A stretch of DNA of 64,000 nt from Bacteroides luhongzhouii (GCF_009193295.2 NZ_CP059973.1:4960001-5024000), one strand, 5' to 3'. Numbered from the stretch's first letter, positions 14,474 through 24,824 are shown. Notes: a model not told the origin generated them from the sequence alone. A program made the numbers and translations.

Positions 14474-16834
14474 CTAAATTATATTTGCCAAAGACAAAAT
14501 AACGGAGAAACAACTTCCTTTTCCTACTTCTGAATGCACTTCTATACGTCCAGCCAGTCGTTCAATAATCACTTTACAAATGGAAAGTCCCAAACCACTC
14601 CCCTGCTCAAATTCATCAGCCTTGTAAAAGCGATCAAAAATCATCATAAGTTCCTTATCGTCAATCCCTTTGCCAGTATCTTTTACGTAAACGCAAACTT
14701 CCTGATGTTCTTTATATATTTTGCACCCCAAAGTAATAGTTCCTTCTTTAGTAAACTTATTTGCATTATTCAGGAAATTAGAAATGACTTGAGTAAAACG
14801 GAAGCAGTCGATATTAACCGGCAAGGAAACTGTTTCATCAAGTTCAAGGATAAAACATAATGAAGGCTGAATCAGTGCTTGGTAAGTGACATAAATCTCC
14901 TTTATTATTTTCGTAACGTTATGTTCCTTTATATCAAAGGATAAGTTGCCTGAATCTAAACGAGATATTTCTAATACATCATTCACCAGTTTTAAAAGCA
15001 ATTCATTATTATTATTGACTATTTCAATCATGGCAGCTTTTTCCTCCGGTTCTATTTCATCAGCCCCCTCACCTATCAATAAATTTGTGAAACCTACAAT
15101 AGCATTGAGCGGTGTACGGATTTCATGACTCATGTTATTCAGAAATGACTGTTTCAACTCTGCTTTTTCTGCTATCTGTTTCGCTAGAATCAACTGTTGT
15201 TCATGCTCTACCAAGTTCTGAATATTCTGCATAATACCTGCCAACATAATCTCTCCCTGAGCATCTTTTAAGGTACTGCACCGAAGCTCATACCATTGAA
15301 AATCGGCCCCTTGTCCTCCAAAGCAAAAACGTATTCGTTGTATTTGCATACTGGGAGATTGATATAATGTTTCGTAGAACGAACTAAGCAATTGTACATC
15401 GTCAGGATGGGTATATCTCATTATATCCTCTTTTGTAAACCTCCGTTGCTCCATGCCAACCAACCGTACATAATTATCATCAAATTCAAAAACACCTTCC
15501 TGAATATTCCAAAGTGAAATTTTCCCGCCGTTCATAGAAAGAGTCAACCGTTTGTGCGCTTCTTCCAACATTTGAAGATTCTTACGCTCCATCAACGAAC
15601 GACGATGCGTACGTAACAGACTAATGGTAACCAAAACAAAAGAGAAAACAAATAGCCCACCCAACAAATAAAGTTCTTTTCGATAACGATCATAAAACGG
15701 ATAGTTGATAATGCGAACATCTTGCGGAACATTACTAATATCACCCGCATATTCAGAAAAATACGTCCAGTCTAGTACATACTCTTTTTCCAAATCTCTT
15801 ATTTTAGGCATTCCTATTTTTTCTTTCTTTAATAAGCGTGCAGCAAGACTAGAGGCAGCCTTTGTGGTAATACCTTCTGTAGCCATATAACCACCGACAA
15901 TCTTAGCATTTTCACCAAAACCTTCACGAATACAACTAAAGGAAGGAATATTTAAGGCTGTTACTATCGGAATTGCCAGCATATCTAATTTATCCAGTAA
16001 GAACGCTTGATTTTGTTGTCTTCTCTTTGATTGTTTCAACATTACCAGCAAAGAAGATCCTTTTATATAGCGAAAGGGACAGAGACTTATTGTCAGGCCA
16101 TTCCTTTTAGTACTATCATTTATCAAGCCGGGAGTCAGATTAAAATATTCAATCATCTCCGTTAAATGCTTATAATCACATTCTTGTACAAATGCTTTTT
16201 GATAACTCAAAACTCTCACATTCTTCCTGTCAACCACCCGGGAAAGTCTATCGAAAGATTTATGTCCAAGAATAGTCAGGTCTATATTATAAATAATCTC
16301 CATATCGTTATGGGGATACAATATTTTTATAAAGTCAATATTACGTTTCATATCAGGACTATCACGCAATACATAAACTTTCCGCAAATCGTATTCTTCT
16401 ATCAGTTCTTCATTGGGAAAATGCACATTACAAGCTACTACCGGAATAGAAGATAACAGCCTGTGACGAGTAGATAATAAAGAATTAGTTGCCTGGTCAC
16501 CAATGGTCAGAATAAGGTCAGTCGATTTACTTTCAAGAAATTCAAGATATTCCCTTACATGTTCTATCTCCTCTTCCTCATCAAATTTGCTACAATCAAG
16601 ATAAAACTTATCAAATGCTACCTCTATTCCTTGTTTCTGAAACTCCTGATACAACAACTTTTCTATATTTTTGTTGCCAATGTCATTTTTAGATATGGAA
16701 TAAATTAGGGAAATGTGCTTTACCATCAAACTGTCAGTAACATACCAGTGTTTGTAATTTAGTCCACCTATAAAAACAAGCAATGAAAGGATGAATATTA
16801 AAACGTATTTATATTTGAAGTAGGTTTTGTTCAT
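14474..16834 (-). CDS. Membrane sensor histidine kinase with ABC substrate-binding-like sensor, PAS, HisKA and HATPase
   Basis: A 786-residue kinase (start chosen at MNKTYFKYKYV, 16834, after the -7 box). There is a membrane span near residues 9-27. A periplasmic part of about 340 residues resembles the ABC-transporter substrate-binding sensor type (HISLIYSISKNDIGNKNIE; LILTIGDQATNSLL). A second span follows at LYLLGGLFVFSFVLVTISLL. Then come a PAS fold (NGGKISLWNIQEGVFEFDDN), HisKA (FLNNMSHEIRTPLNAIVGF), and HATPase with N, G1 (DTGKGID) and G2 (GSGLGLSICK) boxes. There is no receiver or output domain, so a separate regulator is needed; none is adjacent. It lies 41 bp upstream of nrfA on the same strand and could be co-transcribed. 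Confidence 0.88.
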   Translation of the reverse strand: MNKTYFKYKYVLIFILSLLVFIGGLNYKHWYVTDSLMVKHISLIYSISKNDIGNKNIEKLLYQEFQKQGIEVAFDKFYLDCSKFDEEEEIEHVREYLEFLESKSTDLILTIGDQATNSLLSTRHRLLSSIPVVACNVHFPNEELIEEYDLRKVYVLRDSPDMKRNIDFIKILYPHNDMEIIYNIDLTILGHKSFDRLSRVVDRKNVRVLSYQKAFVQECDYKHLTEMIEYFNLTPGLINDSTKRNGLTISLCPFRYIKGSSLLVMLKQSKRRQQNQAFLLDKLDMLAIPIVTALNIPSFSCIREGFGENAKIVGGYMATEGITTKAASSLAARLLKKEKIGMPKIRDLEKEYVLDWTYFSEYAGDISNVPQDVRIINYPFYDRYRKELYLLGGLFVFSFVLVTISLLRTHRRSLMERKNLQMLEEAHKRLTLSMNGGKISLWNIQEGVFEFDDNYVRLVGMEQRRFTKEDIMRYTHPDDVQLLSSFYETLYQSPSMQIQRIRFCFGGQGADFQWYELRCSTLKDAQGEIMLAGIMQNIQNLVEHEQQLILAKQIAEKAELKQSFLNNMSHEIRTPLNAIVGFTNLLIGEGADEIEPEEKAAMIEIVNNNNELLLKLVNDVLEISRLDSGNLSFDIKEHNVTKIIKEIYVTYQALIQPSLCFILELDETVSLPVNIDCFRFTQVISNFLNNANKFTKEGTITLGCKIYKEHQEVCVYVKDTGKGIDDKELMMIFDRFYKADEFEQGSGLGLSICKVIIERLAGRIEVHSEVGKGSCFSVILSLANII

Positions 16835-16854
16835 GCTTTTTTGTTTATGTTTGG

Positions 16855-16862
16855 CAAAAATA
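16855..16862 (-). promoter_or_regulatory. -7 promoter element for the sensor kinase/nrfA unit
   Basis: Minus-strand TATTTTTG matches TAnnTTTG, with the start about 15-20 nt before the ATG at 16834. It rules out the longer frame from 16903. Confidence 0.45.
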
Positions 16863-16990
16863 GTATAAATATCACAGCATGAAAGGTATTTCACTAAAAA
16901 CATCCATTAAAAACATCCATTTTAATTAAAATCAATAAATTTCCTGGTTATCAATCCTATTTCTATATTTTACCTGACCTTTTTTTATGC

Positions 16991-16998
16991 TATCTTTG
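16991..16998 (+). promoter_or_regulatory. -7 promoter element for the exonuclease gene
   Basis: Plus-strand TATCTTTG, 21 bp before the ATG at 17020, which would give a very short leader. Confidence 0.55.
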
Positions 16999-17019
16999 TA
17001 TCTCAAAACAATGAAATAA

Positions 17020-17616
17020 ATGAAGAACTTTGCAGCCATCGACTTTGAAACGGCCAATGGTAAACGTACAAGTGTTTGTAGTGTAGGTGTTGTCATTGTA
17101 AAAGACGGTCAGATCGTGAATAAAATCTATCGTCTGATTCGTCCTGCGCCTAATTATTATACGCAATGGACAACGGCTATTCACGGATTAACTTATGACG
17201 ATACGATGGAAGCTGAAGATTTTCCCGATGTATGGGCTGAAATCAAACCGTTGATAGATGGATTGCCACTTGTTGCCCACAATAGTCCTTTTGATGAAGG
17301 TTGTCTTCGGGCGGTTCACGAATTGTATGATATGACTTATCCTAATTACAAATTTTATTGTACCTGCCGTACTTCCAGAAAAGTTTTCGGAAAAGATCTG
17401 CCCAATCATCAGTTACATACGGTAGCAGAACGGTGTGGATATAATTTAGAGAATCACCACCACGCACTTGCTGACGCAGAAGCTTGTGCACAAATAGCTT
17501 TACTTATTATCCCCGAACCGAAAAAACTGAAGAAAGCAAAAAAAGCCGATAAAGATACGCATGTTGGAGACTTATTCGCTTCATTTATCCCCCAAGCGGC
17601 GAAAAAGAACAAATAA
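17020..17616 (+). CDS. DEDDh 3'-5' exonuclease (DnaQ/epsilon-like)
   Basis: A 198-residue exonuclease. Exo I is FAAIDFETANGKRTSVCSVG (D and E metal ligands). Exo II is PLVAHNSPFDEGCLRAV (D). Exo III is NHHHALADAEACAQIAL (H and D). The last 30 residues are lysine-rich (KKLKKAKKADKDTHVGDLFA), then ASFIPQAAKK. The enzyme would remove nucleotides from 3' ends of DNA or RNA, probably in repair or replication fidelity. It lacks a BRCT or polymerase domain, so it is a stand-alone form. It is monocistronic, with a clear terminator downstream. Confidence 0.9.
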   Translation: MKNFAAIDFETANGKRTSVCSVGVVIVKDGQIVNKIYRLIRPAPNYYTQWTTAIHGLTYDDTMEAEDFPDVWAEIKPLIDGLPLVAHNSPFDEGCLRAVHELYDMTYPNYKFYCTCRTSRKVFGKDLPNHQLHTVAERCGYNLENHHHALADAEACAQIALLIIPEPKKLKKAKKADKDTHVGDLFASFIPQAAKKNK

Positions 17617-17665
17617 AAACACTACAACTATTATCACGATCAATAATAGCCATAGTGTTTTTATA
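17617..17665 (+). terminator. Intrinsic terminator after the exonuclease gene
   Basis: Long hairpin with arms AAACACTA/TAGTGTTT and an inner CTATTAT/ATAATAG stem, followed by TTTTATA. It starts right at the stop codon. Confidence 0.75.
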
Positions 17666-17689
17666 ATAAAATGCTAATTATAACTTCTA

Positions 17690-18880
<1,191 letters not shown>

Positions 18881-18921
18881 TTACTAATTATGATTAAAGA
18901 CAGAATGATATCTTCCCAATA

Positions 18922-19734
18922 TTAGATTGAGAATGCATCAAATCCACCATCGATTACAGCTACTGTACCTGTTACGAAGTTAGAAGCATCGCTAATCAAA
19001 TAATGGATTGTTCCATAAAGATCTTCCGGTTCACCGAAACGATTGAATGGAGTATGAGCGAGAATCGTTTTCGAACGATCAGTCAGAGAGCCATCCGGAT
19101 TAGTCAATAACGCACGGTTTTGATCGGTCAGGAAGAATCCCGGAGCGATTGCATTTACACGCAGACCGTTACCGAATTTCAATGCCAGTTCGCCAGCCAT
19201 GTATTTAGTAAAGTTAGCAATAGCTGCTTTAGCTGCACCATAACCAACGACACGAGTCAATGGACGAAGAGCTGATTCAGAGCAGAAGTTTACAATAGAG
19301 CCTTTCTTCTGTTCTACCATAATTTCAGCAAATACCATTGTAGGCAACACTGTACCGAAAAGGTTCAAATCTACTACTTTCTTAAATGCGTCAATCTGTA
19401 AATCGAAGAACGTTTTATCCGGAGCAATAGTTGCACCTGCCATGTTACCTCCGGCAGCGTTCAACAAAACATCAATACGGCCATAAGCTTTCATGATTTC
19501 CACTTTGTTGCCTTCGAGCACTTCCTTATCCATCACATCAGTGTAAAGGAACATAGCTTCATTTCCTTCTGCTTTGATACTGTCTACCAATGCTTTTCCT
19601 GCTTCTTCACTTCTGTCAAGCACAACCACTTTTGCACCTTCCTTTGCGAGATACGCAGCAATACCTTTACCTAAAATCCCAGCTCCGCCGGTGATAACAA
19701 CTACTTTACCTTTTACGTTAAATAATTCATTCAT
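18922..19734 (-). CDS. SDR-family fructuronate reductase (D-mannonate oxidoreductase type)
   Basis: A 270-residue short-chain dehydrogenase. The NAD(P) motif is VVITGGAGILGKGIAAYLAK. Further SDR features are LLNAAGGN; the SIVNFCSESALRPLTRVVGY serine region; the catalytic YGAAKAAIANF (Y-x3-K); and the C-terminal VTGTVAVIDGGFDAF. It matches the short UxuB-type reductases (about 270 residues) that convert fructuronate to mannonate, and the adjacent uxuA supports that job. The exact substrate is inferred from context, since closely related SDRs act on other uronates. Confidence 0.85.
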   Translation of the reverse strand: MNELFNVKGKVVVITGGAGILGKGIAAYLAKEGAKVVVLDRSEEAGKALVDSIKAEGNEAMFLYTDVMDKEVLEGNKVEIMKAYGRIDVLLNAAGGNMAGATIAPDKTFFDLQIDAFKKVVDLNLFGTVLPTMVFAEIMVEQKKGSIVNFCSESALRPLTRVVGYGAAKAAIANFTKYMAGELALKFGNGLRVNAIAPGFFLTDQNRALLTNPDGSLTDRSKTILAHTPFNRFGEPEDLYGTIHYLISDASNFVTGTVAVIDGGFDAFSI

Positions 19735-19755
19735 GGTTCTTACAAATTTATATGT

Positions 19756-20829
19756 TTATAATTTATTGTTCAGATAATATTTCAGATTCTCTTTAAGGAG
19801 AATATCGATAGGCATCAAATTCACTTTCTCACTGTTCTGTTTGAACAGCAAATGATTACACAATGATTTAATACCATCATATCCCTGACGCTCAGGACGC
19901 TGCGCAATCAATGCAGTTATCACACCTTCGGAAAGTAATTGCGTATTTCTACCGATAAGGTCATAACCAACCAGTTTGACAGCCTGCATTCCTCTTGCCT
20001 TTAGGTAATTTCCTAAGATATAGCAAGTTGAATTAAAGATAACAGCCCCCTTAATATTCGGATTAGCTTCAAAGATCTCATCCAGCTTCATGAAATTATA
20101 CACTGAATCATTTATTTTCAGTTCTACTTCATGCAGGCTTCCATTAAACTCTGTTTCCATAAGATAATGGCAAAAACCTTCGCGCCTGTTCTTTCCCTGG
20201 TTAGAATCGTTCTTCCCACTATGAATAATCCGTGCCATTAATATATCGGAAGAAGAAGGAAGCCTGTCCATTAATAATCTGGCAGCAATCACTCCGGCAT
20301 CATAAGATTCCGTTCCAAAATAAGCCAGTTGATGCTGCCCTCCAATGTTGGAGTCAACATACACATAAGGTATTTCATTCCTGTCAAGCTCCTGCGAAAG
20401 CCGGATAACAGAATCTGTAAACAAAGTCGCAATCAATACTCCATCCACTTTCTCATTCAGCAGATTTCGGATGATATCATCAAAAGTCTTGTTATTATAT
20501 TGATCGAAAAAGAGTTTGGTAATGGTGATATTATATGATTCCATTTCTGCCGCAGCTTTATCTATACCTTCCGAAATAGCTTCCCAATACTCTCCCTGCA
20601 CAAAAGAAGGAGTTATTGCAAGGATATGATATTGTTTTTTGGAGGCTGCTAATGAACGTGCCATCAGATTTGGTTGATAATGTACCATTTCCAGAATAGC
20701 CTGTACTTTTTTCCTGTTTTCTTCAGATACTCTTCCACGATTATGGATTACACGATCTACCGTGCCAACAGAGACACCTGCCATCTTGGCAATGTCTACA
20801 ATCCGAATATTTGAAAACTCTTTATCCAT
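19756..20829 (-). CDS. LacI-family transcriptional regulator of the hexuronate operon
   Basis: A 357-residue regulator. The N-terminal helix-turn-helix is IRIVDIAKMAGVSVGTVDRV with hinge NLMARSLAASKK. The rest is a periplasmic-binding-like sensor (DGVLIATLFTDSVIRLSQEL; AYFGTESYDAGVIAARLL; VKLVGYDLIGRNTQLL). The start at 20829 is preferred: the longer frame from 20922 begins upstream of the mapped promoter and runs through the operator. It is the first gene of the operon with the SDR and uxuA (21 bp to the SDR). The probable effector is a hexuronate or its breakdown product, by inference. A nearly palindromic operator lies just upstream of its promoter. Confidence 0.9.
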   Translation of the reverse strand: MDKEFSNIRIVDIAKMAGVSVGTVDRVIHNRGRVSEENRKKVQAILEMVHYQPNLMARSLAASKKQYHILAITPSFVQGEYWEAISEGIDKAAAEMESYNITITKLFFDQYNNKTFDDIIRNLLNEKVDGVLIATLFTDSVIRLSQELDRNEIPYVYVDSNIGGQHQLAYFGTESYDAGVIAARLLMDRLPSSSDILMARIIHSGKNDSNQGKNRREGFCHYLMETEFNGSLHEVELKINDSVYNFMKLDEIFEANPNIKGAVIFNSTCYILGNYLKARGMQAVKLVGYDLIGRNTQLLSEGVITALIAQRPERQGYDGIKSLCNHLLFKQNSEKVNLMPIDILLKENLKYYLNNKL

Positions 20830-20858
20830 ATATTGATAAGTATCTTGTTTTTCATCGG

Positions 20859-20889
20859 CAAAAGTAAAATGAATTATTGAATTAAGCAA
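20859..20889 (-). promoter_or_regulatory. Promoter of the LacI-SDR-uxuA operon
   Basis: Minus strand: TTG at 20887-20889, a 20-bp spacer, and TACTTTTG at 20859-20866. The predicted start is near 20852, giving a leader of about 22 nt to the ATG at 20829. An operator palindrome is 3 bp upstream. Confidence 0.65.
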
Positions 20890-20892
20890 TAG

Positions 20893-20906
20893 TGTGTGCG
20901 CACACA
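20893..20906. promoter_or_regulatory. Operator palindrome TGTGTGCGCACACA
   Basis: A perfect palindrome with central CG, as typical for LacI-family operators, placed immediately upstream of the operon's -33 element. A second copy with the same 14-bp frame is at 21101-21114, centre-to-centre 208 bp. Confidence 0.65.
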
Positions 20907-21100
20907 CATTGCAAACGAACAATCATACACAATTAATAATCAAACGATTAAACCAACAACACGACAAACATACATGTTGTTAAACATAAGAAAAAGTAAA
21001 GATAGTGTAGAGAAAAAGACTCTTTTCAGATGAAAAGTTAAAGAGAAAGTACCCCCTGATTCTTAAAGGAAGTGCAAATAACAAAGAATATTCATCCAAA

Positions 21101-21114
21101 TGTGTCCGTACACA
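21101..21114. promoter_or_regulatory. Second operator-like palindrome TGTGTCCGTACACA
   Basis: Matches TGTGTnCGnACACA with one non-pairing position. It is upstream of the LacI operon and beyond the end of the small helical gene at 21219-21506. It could pair with 20893-20906 through looping. Confidence 0.5.
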
Positions 21115-21218
21115 CATCCAAATGATAACCGAATAAGATTAGAGATAAAAAGATTAATATACAATATAATAAAACAGGTAACCGATTCTATTAAAATCGA
21201 TTACCCATTTTGGGATTC

Positions 21219-21506
21219 TTATTTTTCCCACTTATCTTTTGCTTTTCCGGCCACTTTGTCGGCTTCGGCTGCTACTTTATTTGCAATTTCCGCGCCCGTT
21301 TCTACAGCTTTAAGTCCAAGATCCATCGCTTTTCTTTCAGCATGAGCAGCTGCTATTTCAGCATCGCGACCTATGCGATGGATAGCATTATAAATTTCAC
21401 TTTCCAACTGCTTTGCTTTTGCTGTGCGTGAAAGACGATAAGCAACTGCGCCGAGGATTGACCCAATTCCGAGTCCAATCCAGAAATTTCCATGTCTACA
21501 TTCCAT
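21219..21506 (-). CDS. Small YtxH-like membrane-anchored helical protein
   Basis: A 95-residue protein. A glycine-rich membrane segment at about 8-25 (FWIGLGIGSILGAVAYRL) is followed by one long charged helix (ESEIYNAIHRIGRDAEIAAA; AIEIANKVAAEADKVAGKAK-like). It resembles small YtxH-type stress proteins in layout, though not clearly enough to name. It lies 44 bp after the GlsB-like gene on the same strand and is probably co-transcribed with it. The function is unknown; an envelope stress role is a guess from its neighbour. Confidence 0.65.
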   Translation of the reverse strand: MECRHGNFWIGLGIGSILGAVAYRLSRTAKAKQLESEIYNAIHRIGRDAEIAAAHAERKAMDLGLKAVETGAEIANKVAAEADKVAGKAKDKWEK

Positions 21507-21550
21507 AATTAAGTTCTGTTTTTAGGATTAAAAATAAATTATATAAATAT

Positions 21551-21796
21551 CTATTTAGATTTCGAGAATAAGGAAGCAATCCATAATACAAGGATAGCCC
21601 CTACAGTGGAAGTTATCAAACTTCCGATCAGTCCTGAAGCTGCCAGTCCGAAAAGGGCAAATACCCAACCGCCCAATACACCTCCAAGAATACCAAGTAA
21701 TAAATTTATGATAAGACCAAAACCTCCGCCGCGCATTACTTTACCTGCGAGGAATCCAGCCACAATACCAATGATGATATACCAAATAAAGCCCAT
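21551..21796 (-). CDS. GlsB/YeaQ/YmgE-family small membrane protein
   Basis: An 81-residue protein made of three hydrophobic glycine-rich segments (WYIIIGIVAGFLAGKVMRGG; LIINLLLGILGGVLGGWVFA; LIGSLITSTVGAILVLWIAS). This is the standard transglycosylase-associated/GlsB pattern and size. The ATG at 21796 has a strong AGGAGG ribosome site five bases upstream, unusual for Bacteroides. Family members are stress-induced inner-membrane proteins of unclear mechanism. It heads a two-gene unit with the helical protein downstream. Confidence 0.9.
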   Translation of the reverse strand: MGFIWYIIIGIVAGFLAGKVMRGGGFGLIINLLLGILGGVLGGWVFALFGLAASGLIGSLITSTVGAILVLWIASLFSKSK

Positions 21797-21978
21797 ATTA
21801 TCCTCCTTTTTTATTTAACAACAGCAGGTACGGAGAATAGTTCAGTTAGTCAAAAGTGAATTAACGACAATTTACAATCCTTAGTCTTAAAGTTTTATTC
21901 TAAAGGACCTTTCGATAAAAGAATCCATCGCTACCACAACTTTCTTCATATCATATTGAATTAATCATAGCAAATATA

Positions 21979-22007
21979 TTGAGAAACGGGAAGTTTACGT
22001 ACCTTTG
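21979..22007 (+). promoter_or_regulatory. Promoter of the MFS transporter gene
   Basis: TTG at 21979-21981, an 18-bp spacer, then TACCTTTG at 22000-22007. The predicted start is about 35 nt before the ATG at 22048. Confidence 0.6.
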
Positions 22008-22047
22008 CAGCCAATTTTCAGGAACACTTCAAAAGTAAATAGGTATT

Positions 22048-23253
22048 ATGGTACAGAATCAGGAACAACCCGTAGGAAAAATCACATTTTCCATCTTGAT
22101 TGCATTGAGTCTTTCACATTGCCTCAACGATCTTTTACAGTCGGTGCTATCAGCGTCTTATCCTCTATTCAAAGATGATTTGGGACTTAGTTTCGCCCAA
22201 ATCGGACTTATAACGTTAGTTTATCAACTTTCCGCTTCGGTCTTTCAGCCGATTACCGGAGTTTTCTTTGATAAGCATCCCGTCGCATGGTCACTGCCTA
22301 TCGGAATGAGCTTTACAATGATTGGTCTGATAAACTTGGCATTCTCCGATAATCTATATTGGATATTATTATCCGTATTCTTAATCGGGATCGGTTCATC
22401 CGTACTGCATCCGGAAGCTTCTCGTATCACATTCCTTGCTTCAGGAGGAAAACGTGGGCTGGCACAATCACTTTTTCAAGTAGGTGGTAACTTCGGAGGT
22501 TCATTAGGTCCTTTGCTGGTAGCTTTACTGGTGGCTCCTTATGGCAGAGAGCATCTCCTCATATTCGCATTTGTGGCTTTAGCAGCTATCGGGGTGATGT
22601 ATCCGATTTGCAAATGGTATAAGGCATATCTAAACCGGATGAAAGAACAGACCGTCAGTATCAAGAGGCCTGTTCATCTTCCTTTGCCTATGGATAAGAC
22701 AGCCCTTTCAATCGGGATATTACTGATCTTGATTTTCTCCAAATACATTTATATGGCAAGTCTTACCAGTTATTATACCTTCTATTTAATCCATAAATTC
22801 AATGTAAGCGTACAAGAATCGCAGCTATATTTATTTATCTTCCTTGTTGCTACCGCCATCGGAACATTAATCGGAGGTCCTGTAGGCGACCGCGTTGGTC
22901 GGAAGTATGTGATTTGGGCTTCTATTTTAGGAGCAGCTCCATTCAGTTTATTAATGCCACATGCCAATCTAGCTTGGACGATTGTACTTAGTTTCTGTGT
23001 AGGGTTAATGCTTTCTTCGGCTTTCCCCGCCATATTACTTTATGCACAGGAATTACTTCCTACTAAACTTGGATTGATATCAGGACTGTTCTTTGGATTT
23101 GCGTTCGGAGTTGCCGGTGTTGCATCGGCAGTACTTGGCAATTTGGCAGATAAAACCAGTATTGAGTATGTCTATAATATATGTGCTTATATGCCGTTAC
23201 TAGGATTAGTCACGTTCTTTTTACCCAATTTGAAAAAACAGAAAATCGAATAA
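22048..23253 (+). CDS. MFS exporter, fosmidomycin-resistance (Fsr)-like
   Basis: A 401-residue transporter with about twelve membrane spans. Fsr-type features: SLSHCLNDLLQSVLSASYPL at the first span; FAQIGLITLVYQLSASVFQP; FLIGIGSSVLHPEASRITFL; GLAQSLFQVGGNFGGSLGPL; and the mid-protein MFS loop GPVGDRVGRKYVIWAS. Fsr homologues export fosmidomycin or other small compounds, and in Bacteroides the natural substrate is unknown. It is a single-gene unit between divergent and convergent neighbours, with its own promoter and a following hairpin. Confidence 0.87.
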   Translation: MVQNQEQPVGKITFSILIALSLSHCLNDLLQSVLSASYPLFKDDLGLSFAQIGLITLVYQLSASVFQPITGVFFDKHPVAWSLPIGMSFTMIGLINLAFSDNLYWILLSVFLIGIGSSVLHPEASRITFLASGGKRGLAQSLFQVGGNFGGSLGPLLVALLVAPYGREHLLIFAFVALAAIGVMYPICKWYKAYLNRMKEQTVSIKRPVHLPLPMDKTALSIGILLILIFSKYIYMASLTSYYTFYLIHKFNVSVQESQLYLFIFLVATAIGTLIGGPVGDRVGRKYVIWASILGAAPFSLLMPHANLAWTIVLSFCVGLMLSSAFPAILLYAQELLPTKLGLISGLFFGFAFGVAGVASAVLGNLADKTSIEYVYNICAYMPLLGLVTFFLPNLKKQKIE

Positions 23254-23271
23254 AATAGAAGAATGAAAACA

Positions 23272-23302
23272 ACCGGTATGCATCGTCACGACGTATACCG
23301 GT
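23272..23302. terminator. Hairpin between convergent MFS and SusD genes
   Basis: Arms ACCGGTAT/ATACCGGT enclose an inner CGTC/GACG stem. There is no clear T-run on the right; A-rich sequence lies on the left, so it works best in the minus direction if it terminates at all. Confidence 0.5.
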
Positions 23303-23342
23303 CTACAAGTTAAGGTCAAAGTCAAAAAATTAAGAGAGCTAT

Positions 23343-24824
23343 TTATATGTTAGGGTTAGCGTTAATTTCTTTCTGCGGGATAGCATATAAATAATAAGTA
23401 CTATTCACTGTAAATGGCTTCCCGTCCGGAAAGTTAAGGAACCAATGTCCCAAAGGATTCCGTTTAGCAAAGGAGCCATCTTCCTGCCAACAGTCCACTT
23501 CTGTCTTTTGCATCTCATCCGATAAAGCAGTACGTTCTACTGCCTTTTGCGTACGAAGTATATCGGTAATACCAAATCCTTCTCCCCAAAGTTCACGACG
23601 ACGCTCCATCAGTATCTCATTGATTACATCTTCCTGTGACTTTCCTGTCACCTCGTAATCCCCTACTCCACGGGCATTACGCAATGTATTCAATGGAGCT
23701 ACAGCCTGTGCCAACGCTACGCCATCGCGTACTTTTGCTTCAGCTTCTATCAAATACATTTCAGCAGCACGCATCAAGACCAGATCAGCTGTATCATCTG
23801 CACGCATGTGAAATTTCTTATATCCCAAATACCCTTCACGCATCCACTGAAACAAAGGCAAACGAATGTCACCGTCGATAAATGTATCCTTTAGATGAGG
23901 ATCGGCCATAAAGCTACTGTACATTCCTATGTATGTTACATCCAGAAAATAGAAGTTGTAGCTGGCGTCCGATTGGGAAGGAATTTGAGGAAATCCCCAT
24001 ATCCATTCTTTATTGGAAATATTATTAAAACCTTCGTACTCGGCTGTAGTTGTCATCAATGTATATCCTGCACGGGCGGCTTCAGCAGCTTTTGCAGCTT
24101 CTTCCCACTGTCCGGTCAACAAGTAAGCACGAGCTAAAAGACCGTCAACTACTGCTACATTCGGTTTGAACTTCTGGTTATCACCACTGCGAACATAGTT
24201 TTTCAAATAATCCTGCGCCAAGTTCAAATCATCAAAAATACGCTGGTAAACCTGTGCCACTGTTGATTTTCCTTTCGGTACTGTCGCACTATTACTCGGT
24301 TCGGTATAAATAGGAACACAAGGTGCATCCTTATCCTTCAAATAGGTAAATTGATAATGCTGTACCAGATGCAAATAACAGAAAGCACGCAATGCCAATG
24401 CTTGTCCCTGTACCTGTCGGAGTTCTTCCGAATCCCCCTTGATTGAAATGGCAGTATTACAATTATCTATCGTTTTATATATCAGATACCAGGCAAACTC
24501 TGTTCTACCGTTCGAAGAAAGTGCTATATCATTAAACTGATACGAAGAGTTGAAACCATATTTCGGACGGGAAACAATATCACTTGCCATCATATCATCC
24601 AAACACTGAAGTGCCCGATAACCGATATTAGCATAGGTACTTGAATAATCAAACAGATTATACCAAGCACCATTCACAAGTGCCTCCGCATTTTCGGGTA
24701 CAGCTACCTTATCCGAACTTACCGCATCTGTAGGGTCCGTATCCAGAAAACTGCTGCTACAGCTCGTTGCCAGAAAAAGGCCGGCAACTGCCGCAAGAAT
24801 AGATTGAATCTTTATTTTTCTCAT
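23343..24824 (-). CDS. SusD/RagB-family surface lipoprotein
   Basis: A 493-residue partner of the SusC-like protein encoded just upstream (14-bp gap). The lipoprotein signal ends at ATSCSSSFLDTDPTDAVSSD, with lipobox cysteine at residue 22. SusD features follow: the TPR-like helical N-terminus (EALVNGAWYNLFDYSSTYAN; LRAFCYLHLVQHYQFTYLKD) and the C-terminal SusD segment (MRAAEMYLIEAEAKVRDGVA; ILMERRRELWGEGFGITDIL). It would sit on the cell surface and bind the transported ligand. No glycoside hydrolase or regulator lies beside this pair, so the substrate cannot be inferred. Confidence 0.94.
   Translation of the reverse strand: MRKIKIQSILAAVAGLFLATSCSSSFLDTDPTDAVSSDKVAVPENAEALVNGAWYNLFDYSSTYANIGYRALQCLDDMMASDIVSRPKYGFNSSYQFNDIALSSNGRTEFAWYLIYKTIDNCNTAISIKGDSEELRQVQGQALALRAFCYLHLVQHYQFTYLKDKDAPCVPIYTEPSNSATVPKGKSTVAQVYQRIFDDLNLAQDYLKNYVRSGDNQKFKPNVAVVDGLLARAYLLTGQWEEAAKAAEAARAGYTLMTTTAEYEGFNNISNKEWIWGFPQIPSQSDASYNFYFLDVTYIGMYSSFMADPHLKDTFIDGDIRLPLFQWMREGYLGYKKFHMRADDTADLVLMRAAEMYLIEAEAKVRDGVALAQAVAPLNTLRNARGVGDYEVTGKSQEDVINEILMERRRELWGEGFGITDILRTQKAVERTALSDEMQKTEVDCWQEDGSFAKRNPLGHWFLNFPDGKPFTVNSTYYLYAIPQKEINANPNI

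Noticed and set aside
20830..20922. A longer N-terminus for the LacI regulator starting at 20922
   Set aside because: It begins upstream of the promoter and operator; the helix-turn-helix starts normally from 20829.
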